DNA of 64,000 nucleotides. It comes from Avena insularis (Eukaryota; Streptophyta; Magnoliopsida; Poales; Poaceae). Positions 24,748 through 35,019 of the stretch are shown one piece after another. The number at the start of each line of letters is the position of its first letter. Positions within the stretch are counted from its first letter, which is position 1. The notes under the pieces were generated by a model. That model made no database searches. It was given only the letters and a program-made list of their open reading frames with translations, and was not told the DNA's origin. The position numbers and the translations under genes were made by a program. The stretch lies in NCBI GenBank assembly GCA_023614405.1, contig CM042697.1:190587189-190651188 (forward strand), read 5' to 3'.

Positions 24748-24759
24748 CCCACCATGCTA

Positions 24760-24900
24760 GTCCCGGTTCCAGCCTCCAGTCGGGACTAGAGGCCCATCCA
24801 CGAGCCGGGACTAGAGGTTTTTTCGGCGTGCTATTTTGTTCTCGCGCGGAAAAACCTCTAGTCCCGGTTTGTGGTATGGGCCGGGACTAGAGGTTAATTT
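24760..24900. repeat. Inverted CTCTAGTCCCGG repeats upstream of the TNP1-type promoter
   Basis: Two facing pairs: AGTCCCGG...CGGGACTAGAGG at about 24762-24815, and CCTCTAGTCCCGG...CCGGGACTAGAGG at about 24846-24893. Each could fold as a hairpin of about 12 bp stem. The motif is the same as in the terminal regions. Confidence 0.8.
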
Positions 24901-25480
24901 TTGTTAATTTTATTATTTCTATATCTTTTGTTCTATGATGATGAAAAATATGTACTATATACCAAATTTTGCAGAAAAAAAGATCTATAATGTAAATCTA
25001 TTAGCATATTTTGTTATAAAACTAATATTTTGTTTAACTAAATTTTTTTGTATACTAGAGTTTGAATTTATTAATATTATTATTTCAATATCCTTTATTC
25101 TGTAATGATGAAATATATGTATCATATATCAAAATTTGCAGGGAAAAAATATCTATAATATAAATCTATTAGCATACTAAATATGGACCAGGACTAAAGC
25201 TTGCGGCTGGCTAGGGCAGGCAGGACTAGGGCAATCAGGCTAGGGCAGGCAGCACTAATGATATGGGTGAGTGTCGAAATTATATCGTGCCGATTTTACC
25301 TTGTCCCAGATGGTGTCGCCAACTGGGACTAAAGATTCAAACGGTACAAAACATGAGTCAACACTAATAATAGGGGTGAGTGTCGATATTATGTTGTGAG
25401 TGTCGACACTATGCTGACCTACTTGTACTATAAACAGGCATCCTTGTGAGTCTAATCCTCCAGCCAGTTTGAGGCATCTA
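24901..25480. other. AT-rich non-coding stretch of the CACTA element
   Basis: No coding signal. Two diverged copies of about 120 bp (around 24925-25020 and 25092-25180) share TTCTATGATGATGAAA-like and AAATCTATTAGCATA-like segments, spaced about 167 bp apart. GGACTA-type motifs recur at 25190-25430. Confidence 0.6.
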
Positions 25481-25932
25481 CAAGATGGTCTTCAAGATCA
25501 GGGACACCACTATGGCCAGTTTCAGGGAGATGCCTCTGGAGCCCAGTCATCCGGCATCTCAAAGAAACTGGTTATAGAGGAACTCCGTAATATGTGAAAT
25601 TAGGTTAGCTCCCAGGCGTATTGATCTAGTTAGAGAAGTTACAAGCTGCAAGATGGTCTTCGATAGCAGGGACACCACTACGGCCAGTTTTAGGGAGACG
25701 CCGCCGGAGCCCAGTCCTCCGGCATCTCCAAGAAACTAGTCATAGAGGCACTCCCTAATATGTGAAATTAGGTTAGCTCCTAGGCGTATTGATCTAGTTA
25801 GAGAAGTTACAAGCTGCAAGATGGTCTTCAAGAGCAGGGACACCACTACGGCCAGTTTCAGGGAGATGCCGCTGGAGCCCAATCCTCCGGCATCTCCAAG
25901 AAACTGGTCATAGAGGCACTCCCTAATATGTG
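25481..25932. repeat. 168-bp tandem repeat, about 2.7 copies
   Basis: Copies start with CAAGATGGTCTTC at 25481, 25649 and 25817, an exact 168-bp spacing. The third ends at about 25932. Copies are highly similar and contain GGGACACCACTA and GGCATCTC-type segments. The period is a multiple of three, but the frames carry stops and no product is claimed. Confidence 0.92.
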
Positions 25933-26240
25933 ACCACACGTGTTTGGAGATCAGAACTTCATGGTAAGTATGAATTGGGACAACATCTTCATAGTTTGGG
26001 AAAGTTGTAGTACGAATCGGAACTAAAGGCCCCCCTTTAGTCCCGGTCCAACCACAAAACGGGACTAACACTTAAGACATTTATTAATATTTAAAAACTG
26101 AGACTACGAAATCGGGACTAAAGGCCCGGTCCAGCCACAAACCGGGACTAACACTCAATACATTTATTAATATTAAAAACCAGGACAAACCGGGACTAGT
26201 TAACACTCAGGACTAAATCCGCCCCCTTTAGTCATAATCA
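25933..26240. repeat. CACTA internal GGACTAA-type repeats
   Basis: Two copies of about 100 bp, each with an inverted pair (ACTAAAGGCCCGGTCCA...CCACAAACCGGGACTAACACT) and an ATTTATTAATATT AT-rich spacer. Confidence 0.7.
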
Positions 26241-26259
26241 TGCCTAGTCCTATAGTACG

Positions 26260-26870
26260 CAGCTTCAGGGTCTTCTTCGTCATCGTCACCTGCCACTCCG
26301 GGGATCCTCAGCCCAGCCATGGCATATACCGGGGGACCTGCCACTGTGGCCTCGGATTCACGGCGGGCGGGGGAGGGGTCTCCTGGAAGACGATGACGCT
26401 ACCGCCGGGCGGGGGAGGGGCCTTCTTGTGGCTCTGTGGCGGGTGGCCTTGTGGGCACCGCAAGCGAGGATGGTCTCCCCCGGCGATGTAGCGCATCACG
26501 CCGATGATTGTCCGGTTCGCCCACCACAGGCGGCAGCCGACTTCATTGTAGTTCACCAGGGAGGGTCGTCACCCTCGTACCTGGAGACCTCTCTTTCTCG
26601 CCGGTTAGCAAAAAAGACATTCCAGGTGTCATAGTTGTCGGGATCCCACTGGGATCCATCCGCTACTCCGGCGTGAGCTCGTCGTAGAATTGGTTCATGA
26701 TGGTCGCCTGGCGTGCGGAACCTTGAGGGACAGGAGGGACAGGAACCCCTCCAACGCTCAGCATCTAGTCGGCAGGCGGGCGGTTGCCCGGAGGGCAAGG
26801 GTAGCTGGAGGCGCACAACGCCTCGGTCTCCTCGAGGGTCAGAATGGCCTAGTCGGCGCTGTCCATTGTT
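26260..26870 (-). pseudogene. Unrecognised CACTA-internal coding remnant
   Basis: GC-rich, coding-like block on the minus strand. Readable pieces are IMNQFYDELTPE, DPDNYDTWNVFFANRRERE, then MNYNEVGCRLWWANRTIIGVM and GGDHPRLRCPQGHPP, with proline-rich sequence at the end. The frame changes near 26555 and stops occur. It sits between the TNP2 gene and the tandem repeats, in the same orientation as both known genes. It may be a leading exon of the TNP1-type transcript or a third element gene. I do not recognise a domain. Confidence 0.45.
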
Positions 26871-26924
26871 GTGAAAGAGGAAGATGTGGATGTGTGGATA
26901 GCGATGGCACGGTTGGCCTAGACA

Positions 26925-27262
26925 TAGAGGAAAAGGGCGGGAAAACATGGCGGGAAGCGGTGGGAAATGGCAGGAAATATATTTAGTCCCGGTTAGTGGC
27001 TACAACCGGGACTAAAAGCTTCGGTTAGAGGAAAAGGGCGGGAAAACATGGTGGGAAGCGGTGGGAAATGGCGGGAAATATCTTTAGTCCCGGTTAGTGG
27101 CTACAAACGGGACTAAAAGCTTCGGTTAGTGGCTACAACCGGGACTAAAAGCTTCGGTGAGAGGAAAATGGCGGGAAAAATGGCGGGAAGCGGTGGGAAA
27201 TGGCGGGAAATATCTTTAGTCCCGGTTAGTGGCTAAAACCGGGACTAAAAGATTCGATCAGA
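26925..27262. repeat. Tandem GGCGGGAAA / AGTCCCGGTT hairpin repeat
   Basis: About three to four copies of a unit near 100 bp. Each joins a purine-rich part (GGCGGGAAAACATGGCGGGA) to a palindromic part (TTTAGTCCCGGTTAGTGG...CAACCGGGACTAAA). Arms of the palindrome are about 13 bp around an 8-12 bp loop. Located just downstream of the TNP2 gene. Confidence 0.88.
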
Positions 27263-27391
27263 CAGAAAGTTAGTATAATTATTTTTATAAAAAAGAAAAA
27301 ATAACAAACTTGGTAAAACCTTCACAAAATGATATACATATGTACATATTGATTGCATCTAAAAACTGCCGAAGGAAAAATTTAGAATACA

Positions 27392-30300
27392 TCATATGAC
27401 TTGCTTATGACCGTGTGGCCTTAACCATGGAGCATCTTCATCAAGTAACATGATGCTTGGGTCATCCTTCACTACAAACGGCGGAATTTCATGAAACTTG
27501 TCATAATTTTGTGACATCTCTGTCTTGTCCTCCACTCCTACGATGTTTCTTTTTCCTGAAAGAACTATGTGGCGCTTTGGCTCATCGTTTGATGATGTAT
27601 TCGTTTTCTTATATTTTCTTTTTCTTGGTTTGGTAGACATGTCCTTCACATAGAAAACCCGAGACACATCGTTGGCTAGGACGAATGGTTCGTTCATGTA
27701 CGCAATATTGTTGAGATCCACTGTTGTCATTCCGTATTTTTTGTCTACCTCAACTCTGCCTCCTGTTAGCTTGACCCACTTGCACCGAAACAAAGGGACC
27801 TTGAAAGCAGGTCCATAGTCAAGTTCCCATATCTCCTCTATGTAACCATAATATGTGTCCTTTGACCCATTGTCGTTTGTTGCATCAAAGCGGACACCAC
27901 TATTTTGGTTGGTGCTCTTTTTATCTTAGGCGATCATGTAAAATGTATTCCCATTTATCTCGTACCCTTGGAAAGTCCATATAGTCGAAGATGGTGAGCT
28001 GGCCAACAAGTACAACTCATCACAAACAGTGTTGTTATTCATGAGATGTGTTTGCAACCAACCGCCAAAAGTCTTCATGTGTTCATCTCTAATCAAAGAG
28101 TCATGCTTTCCCGGGTTGTTTGAGCGTACAATATTCTTGTGTTCCTTTATATACGGAGCTGCCAAGGTGGAATTATGCAGAATTGTGTAGTGTGCTTGAG
28201 TGAAAGAATGCATGTCCCTACATATTATTGATTTCCTTCCTAGTGTGCCTTTTCCACTCAGTCTCCCCTCATGCCGTGATTCAGGAACACCAATAGACTT
28301 AATGTCAGGAATAAAGTCAACACAAAACTCAATGACCTCCTCTGTTCCATAGCCCTTCGAGATTCTTCCCTCTGGCCTAGCACGGTTATCGACATATTTC
28401 TTCAAGACTCCCATGAACCTATCAAGGGGGAACATATTGTGTAGAAATACAGGACCCAAAATGGTAATGTCGTCAACTAGGTGTACTAGCAGATGCGTCA
28501 TAATATTGAAGAAGGATGGTGGGAACACCAGCTCAAAACTTATGAGACACTGGACCACATCATTTTCTAACCTCGGTAGAATTTCTGGATCGACTACCTT
28601 TTGAGAAATAGCATTGAGGAATGCACATAACTTCATAATGGGCAGTCGAACATTTTCCGGTAGAATCCCCCTCAATGCAACTGGAAGCAATTGTGTCATA
28701 AGCACGTGGCAGTCATGAGACTTTAGGTTCTGGAATTTTTTCTCTGCCATATTTATTATTCCCTTTATATTCGATGAGAAGCCAGAGGGGACCTTCATAC
28801 TTCTTAGGACTTCAAAAAAAATTCCTTCTCTTCTTTGATAAGAGCATAGCTGACAGCACTTAGACGTCCTTTATCTGTCTTTATTGGATGCACACCGTCT
28901 CGGTCTTTCATACTGCTGGTCCTGCCGTGCTTCTGGCGTATCTTTTGTCTTTCCATACACGCCCATAAAGCCTAGCAGGTTCATGCAAAGATTCTTTGTC
29001 ACGTGCATCACGTCGATTACAGAGCGGACCTCTAGAACTTTTCAATAGGGTAGATCCCAAAATATAGATTTCTTCTTCCACATGGGAACATGTCCGTCAG
29101 CGTCATTTGGAACAGATTGACCGCCAGGGCCCTTTCCAAAGATTACTTCTAGAACCTTGACCATACCAAATATATCATCACCAGTACGGTGGATAGGCTT
29201 CTTCCGGTGATTTGCCTCACCATTGAAATGCTTTCCTTTCTTTAGTATCATCTAAACAACGCCGTGCATGCATTTTATCCCTTGTTTGACTGTCCTGAAA
29301 GGATACTAAGAGAAGGACAATCATTCATGGTTACGAACAACAATGCCCATAGATCAAATGGCTCCTGTTTGTGCTCATCCCACATACGAACACATTCGTC
29401 ACGCCACAACTATATTAGTTCTTCAACTAATGGCCTTAGATAGACATCAATGTCATTGTCGGGTTGCTTCGGGCCTTGGATGAGCATTGGCATCATAATG
29501 AACTTCCTCTTCATGCACAACCAAGGAGGCAGGTTATATATACAAAGAGTTACAGGCCAGGTGCTATGACTGCAGCTCTGCTCTCCAAAAGGATTCATGC
29601 CATCTGTACTTAGACCAAACCTTAAGTTCCTTGCGTCATCTGCAAAGCTCGGGACTCTCTATAGATTTTTCTCCATTGTGACCCATCAGCGGGGTGTCTC
29701 AACATCAAGTCTTTCCTGCGCTCTTCTTTGTGCCATCGCAATAACTTGGCATGCTCTTTGTTTCTAAAGAAACGTTTCAACCGTGGTATTATAGGAGCAT
29801 ACCACATAACCTTTGCAGGAACCCACTTCCTAGGGTGCTGATCGCCCTCAACATCACCAGGGTCATCTCGTCTAATCTTATAACGGCCGTGCATCCAAAT
29901 TCTCGTACTCCTCACCGCGATATAGTATGCAGTCATTAATGCATGTATGTATCTTCTGTACCTCTAGTCCTAGAGGGCAGACGACCTTCTTTGCCTCATA
30001 TGTACTGACAGGCAATTCATTATCCCTTGGAAGCTTGTTCTTCCAAATTTTCAGTAGCTTCTCAAATCCCTTGTCAGATAAACCATTCTCTGCTTTCCAT
30101 TGCAGTAATTCCAGTGTGGTACTGAGCTTTGTGTTGCCATCTTCGCAATTTGGGTATAACAATTTTTTGTGATCCTCTAACATGCGCTCCAACTTATTCT
30201 TCTCGTTTTCATTTTCGCATTCGCTCCGTGCATCAAGAATGGCCTGACGAAGATCATCAGCAATCTCATCTAATGCCTGTTCTTCACCTTCTTCTTGTTC

Positions 30301-30620
30301 ATTGTCTTCTAGTGTAGTACCACTGTATTCAAGAAACATTGGATAGTTGTCATCGTTCTCTTCTTCTTTGTTGTCTTCCATCATAACCCTGCTTTCTCCA
30401 TGCTTTGTCCAACAAATATAGCCAGACATGAAACCTGATTGAATCAGTTAGATATGAATGGTTTGGATGAAGAGTAATCATTCTCATTCCGATAGACACG
30501 ACACGGACAACACATAAAACCATTCCGCTTGTTTGCCTCAGCCAAATCGAGGAAAGAATGCACGCCTTTAATGAACGTGTCAGACATTCGGGGAGCGTCG
30601 TACATCCATTCTCGGCTCAT
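27392..30620 (-). pseudogene. CACTA TNP2-type transposase pseudogene
   Basis: Catalytic transposase gene of a CACTA element, read leftward. ATG at 30620 opens MSREWMYDAPRMSDTFIKGV, the transposase-associated zinc-binding region with FMCCPCRVYRNE. A stop near 30450 precedes a long frame (30429-29878) with an acidic segment and CPLGLEVQKIHTCINDCI. The tnp2 domain follows in pieces: APIIPRLKRFFRNKEHAKL (29830-29770), DGMNPFGEQSCSHSTWPV (29605-29550) and FGKGPGGQSVPNDADGHVPMW (29140-29075). A deletion near 29280 removes the block after GQSNKG. The DUF4218-like region (28740-28300) and a DUF4216-like tail (27850-27400) share one frame, broken by one TAA at 27928-27926. Confidence 0.92.
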
Positions 30621-30639
30621 CTGCAGTTTAATTAAAATT

Positions 30640-31170
30640 TGCTATCATATAAAAAGTTTGGATCATTTTTACTACAATTACTTTTACATGCACTAATTTT
30701 TGAATTCAGATTTTCTATCATATTAAAATTTTACATGCACTAATAGTTGAATTGGACAAAACTGTTAACATAAAAATGTTGACTATTTAACTATTGCTCT
30801 AGAAGTGAAAACCTTATTCAATTCTGAGATCCAAAACTCTTAAAATGCACATCTCAACTTTCAGTAGCTTTTTGTATAATCAAACTATGCTTAAAATTAA
30901 ACATCTAAACTTCCCTCTACACTTCTAAGCATGAAATCCCTCATTCTAGTTCTAGAGCATTGAGCTAAACTATAACAATAAGAGATGAAATATTGAAGTT
31001 GCTAACCATTTTAGAATCTTGGATTGATAGATTATGCCACCAAATCTTGACAAAGCCTGGATTGAAAGTTGCCACCAAATTGGACAAAAAATGATGATGA
31101 ACTTGAGCTGTTCCTTGCAGGAAATGGCCATGCTTTTGTGCTGGGTCAAAGAGGGATATATAGTGGTAAT
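30640..31170. other. AT-rich stretch between CACTA right subterminal repeats and TNP2 start
   Basis: No coding signal on either strand. It is the expected leader/promoter area of the leftward TNP2 gene; no clear TATA box could be chosen among the many AT-rich candidates. Confidence 0.5.
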
Positions 31171-31174
31171 ATAT

Positions 31175-31443
31175 TGTCCCGGGTGGTAAAAATAACCCAG
31201 ACTAGAGGTTGATCTCTAGTCCCGGGTGGTAACAAGAACCCAGACTAAATATAGCCATCGGTCCCACAGGTGCTCTAGTCCCGGCTTACCGGTTGCCCAG
31301 GAACCGGGACTAGTCATGTGGTGCCATCTAGCCGTTGCAAAGTTCACAGACCGGGTCTAGTGATAACACTAGTCCCGGTTTCAGACAGGGCCGGGACTAG
31401 AGGCTGGAGCAACAAAAAACGAAAGATTGTTTTTCTACTAGTG
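31175..31443 (-). repeat. CACTA right terminal and subterminal repeats
   Basis: Terminal CACTAGTAGAAAA (reversed, 31431-31443), preceded inward by at least six copies of the AGTCCCGG/CCGGGACTAG motif in both orientations. The ending GTG is followed by CAT, the target duplication. Confidence 0.9.
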
Positions 31444-31685
31444 CATTTGATCAAATCAAAGACTCCAAAAATCCATGAATATGGAGTTTCTTCATGTTTT
31501 CTTTCCAATATAATTTAAACGGCGATGTCACTTCATTAGTGATCTTTCAATCATTTGTCTTGCGACATTTTAGCATTACTTTTATGGATGTGATTTCTCC
31601 AACTAGATTTGTAAATCATCCATCTTTTATGGAATACGGTAATTATTTGAACAATCTTTGTTCTCGTAATACCTGATTTAAATAT
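31444..31685 (-). mobile_element. Antisense Copia, second segment (gag-pre-integrase)
   Basis: Reads leftward as a degenerate gag-pre-integrase region, ending in HRRLNYIGKK and MKKLHIHGFLESL just before the CACTA terminus. These correspond to the WHCRLGHIG and KRMKKLHSDGLLESL blocks of the sense Copia at 6340-6430. The coding sense continues at 18881 after removal of the CACTA element. Confidence 0.85.
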
Positions 31686-34600
31686 TGTAACATACCATAT
31701 TTTGTGTAATATTAAGAAAGACATGTTTGAGCATTGCATTCATGCATTACACTTGAACCTTGATTTAATCAAATAAGAACAAACAAAACCCTAATTTTTC
31801 TCCCTCTCAAAACCACTCAAATGGTTTTTGTATTTTGAAAACTACCCAAAAGAGTGGAGCCCAAATTGACTAAAAGGTTCCCACATTATTTTAGTATGTT
31901 TGGACAAGTTCTAGTATTTTGGAAATATTCAAAACATAAAAGAATTTGAAAATACAAAAAGAGAAAAGAAAAACAGAAAAGGAAAAATATTTTGCTAATA
32001 AAAACATTCCATAACCTATCTGGGCCAGCAGCCCATTTCTCCTCTCCCTCTGTCTGTCGCCGCGCGTGCCCGCAACCAACCCAGCCTGGCTTAGCTGCAG
32101 CCACTCCCGGCCCCGTACCGCTTCGCCCCTCGTCTCTGTCATCTTCCTCCCGAGCGACAAGCTCCTCACTGGCGCTGTCGACGTCGTAGATCGTCGCTCG
32201 CGCGCTATGATGCCCGCCGCCGCTGTTGGACGCGAGGATAAAATCGCCCGCGTCTTCCTCTCTCTTCCCATCCCCATTTCTCCCTGTCTCGCACCCTCTG
32301 CCGTTTTTCCCAAATCACCAAACCCTAGCCCGATGGACACCACCAAGCCTCGCCGTCCTCGACCTCATCATGCCTCGCCGTGAACCCCTGGAGAACCACC
32401 GTGCTGGACTACATCGCCCCGCTAGAGGAATTGCCTGCTCGTGCTCAGAATCGAGCCACCAAAGCTTAACTTCACCGTCGGTCTCCACCGTTGTCACCGT
32501 CGATTCACTGCCGTCCAAGCTTCTCCAGCCTCCCCGACCTCTCTAACCGCATCGTGGTGATCCCCTGAGCACCTCAGTGCCCTCCAATCCCTCCCTCTTC
32601 CTCTCTGTCGCCTCCACCACGAGCGCCTGCCGCCGTTGCTGTCCATCGTCATCAGCATAGCTCCGGTGACCCAAAAAGGGCGGCGTGGCCATCTTTTGGT
32701 TCGCCTTGACGTCCTCTCTCAAAACTCCCATGCTCGCACTGCCCCGCGTGCAAGGGATCTGTGGATCCTTGCTTGATCTGAGATCTCCCCATTGCTGATG
32801 TCATGCTGACATCAGCATGAGGTAGTAAATCATTTTTGTTTATTAAATTCTTTTTTAAATATTTTCTAGAAATATTATTATGACATGTGGGCCCTACTTG
32901 TAAGACATTTAATCTTTTCCAAAAATGTTTTCTAAAATGAATAAAGTTATGACATGTGGGCCCTATTTGTAAGTAATAAAAACATTTTCAGAAAAGTTTT
33001 CTGATTATTAAAAATGTAAAAGTATTTCTAAAATGTAATTATTTTATAGTTTTCCAAAAATGGAGAAATTCATAACTAATTAAAAATGGAGAAATTCATA
33101 ACTAATTCATTTGAAATCAGAAAAATAAAAATAATATACCAAAATGTTCAGAAAAATGAGCATCCACATTCATACAACATTGACCCCTAACTTATTTAGA
33201 GGAGCACCGACACCCCCTAAGTACCATGGATTCGATGGTTTGCCTAGCTAGGGCATCCCTGAGTCCATTTAAATCGATAATGCATCTAGGGCTACTCTAT
33301 TACTTGTAATATATCATATCATCCATATTGTATGAGCATTGCACATGCCATGTGTTGAATGTTGCTTTTCCTTTCCGGTGATTGGTTCTTCACGAATAGG
33401 AACCGAACCCGAGGCTGAAGTCAACACCACCGAAGAGCAGTACCAGTCCAACAATGGACAAGGAAAGCGAAGCCCCACTCATACATATGAATCCTATGTT
33501 TACAAAGAATTTCATTCTCACCATATACATGCGATTCAACAGTCTTTTATTAGTAGATAAAGTAATCCTATTTGATGCATGTTTCCCTTTATGAACTATA
33601 ATACCTGATCCACTACTCCAAGCATAACTAGGGTTTGGCTTTCACTAGAGCCATAATTCAGTTGAGCTTAGCCATGTTTAGTGGTCTAGTATCGATCATT
33701 TAGATGATGCGCTGGAGATGCGAATGAATATAGTATGGTAGGATGTTGTGATATGGTCAGACATGGATAATAAACATGCTAAGGCTTGTATGGGAGAGCA
33801 CGTGGGTTGTGGTTTTTGCAGTCCCATACTTGCCACCCTTAGGAACTGAGTTCTCGTCTCTTGAACCAAGACAAGCGTACAACCACATGGGGGCCTGGAA
33901 ACCCCCTCGACTCACTAACTTTCCTAGTAGATTCCATGAGTCACATAGTTTGGGCTTTCCATTCGACATACGCATCTTGGTTGTTCTTGGATGGAGGTGA
34001 AGGAGGTGCATTCATAACAGGTAGGTAAGCGTGGCCGGGAACAAGAGATGCATGACATCCGTAATCTTGAACCCCGCACACATCATTAGGGTACGGCTTC
34101 GGGACTCGACCCATTAAGGCGGCATCTCCTTAGTGTGTGACTCATGGTCTCGGTGAAAGCAAGGTAAAGGTCGTGGTCAACCACTCTCTGCCGGCCTTCC
34201 AACGAAGAGGGCTAATAATTTGGCATTAAGAATCAGTTGGTACGTGTGGGTAAAGTTGTGCACCCCTGCAAGGTTATAATCTTTTTGAAAAGTCGTGTCC
34301 ACGGTTATGTACAACTTGGGTACGGACGTGATGATCATAGAGAACTATAACCGAATGATAAAACTTGGCCAACTAATGAGTGATCCGGAATAATTCCTCG
34401 GGGTTGTTTAAGGGGGTAGTCCGGAAGAGAGGTTTAGCTGATGATGGTTCTTGCTGGATATCGAAGATGATTCTAAGAGATAGAGTTGTAGTCCTCTTAT
34501 CTCCTTTGAAAATGATCTTACTAGACGAGCTTCTACTCCTTCTTTTTTAAAACAAAAGATGGCTTTATGCAAAATAACTCCACTAGCCATAAGTCTTGCG

Positions 34601-35019
34601 GAGTACACCCTATACTCAGCTTTGCCTCGTTGATGTTTTTCTATAGATGAAGCTACTCCAGCTGAAGGTGGTTTCTACGTCGATGTCGGTGAGTAGTCGG
34701 GGTTCCCGGGAAGTAGCCTAGGATCTATAGAAGGGTCGCTACTTATGTTTAAGGCCCTTTGCTAAGTTTGTTGTTTAGAACAACTTGTTTACTTCTGTTG
34801 TTTGTTGTAATGATGGGTTTGTGACCCCTGGCTTGTATGACTGGTTTGTAACTCTCTTAAGAGTTTACCCTATTAATGTATGGTTTGTATGTTCTGTAAT
34901 GTTACCGATCATTCCCTGCGCGCTTCAGAATCTAGGTTCGGCTTATATCAGATGAGGATCTGGTATTTGTCTAGCCCTTATCTAGGGTCGAGCTTGTTTG
35001 TTTTTGATGAACATCATCA
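31686..35019 (+). mobile_element. Solo LTR of a Gypsy-type element
   Basis: A 3.3 kb block starting TGTAACATACC and ending ATCATCA, without internal genes. Both flanks are the same antisense Copia (protease region at 35020-35150, gag-pre-integrase at 31444-31685), so it is an insertion. AATAT on the left and CATAT on the right match at four of five bases. The GC-rich section (32030-32750) followed by AT-rich sequence, and phrases such as GTGTCCACGGTTATG near 34300, resemble the Tekay-like LTRs at 45338 and 53232. This points to a related Gypsy family. Orientation is inferred from this resemblance. The right border is placed by inspection and may be off by a few bases. Confidence 0.72.

Larger units (their letters stand above)
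18882..31443 (-). mobile_element. CACTA (En/Spm) DNA transposon, about 12.6 kb, two decayed genes
   Basis: Left end CACTAGTGGAGAA and right end, in reverse, CACTAGTAGAAAA match at 11 of 13 positions. Both ends are followed by subterminal AGTCCCGG and CTCTAGTCCCGG motifs in both orientations. Two leftward genes lie inside: TNP2-type transposase near the right end and a TNP1/ORF1-type gene with Ulp1-like tail near the left. A repeat-rich section (24760-27260) separates them. The element is inserted in the antisense Copia integrase region, whose halves rejoin at 18881 and 31444. Confidence 0.94.

Noticed and set aside
24492..24755. An 87-codon open frame on the minus strand at the CACTA promoter
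   Set aside because: Its first codons contain the TATA box, so it cannot be a transcript's coding start; it is GC-rich leader.
32066..32546. Possible host gene exon in the GC-rich part of the solo LTR
   Set aside because: Overlapping proline-rich frames on both strands, inside a TG...CA bounded insert; the same kind of block occurs in the other Gypsy LTRs.
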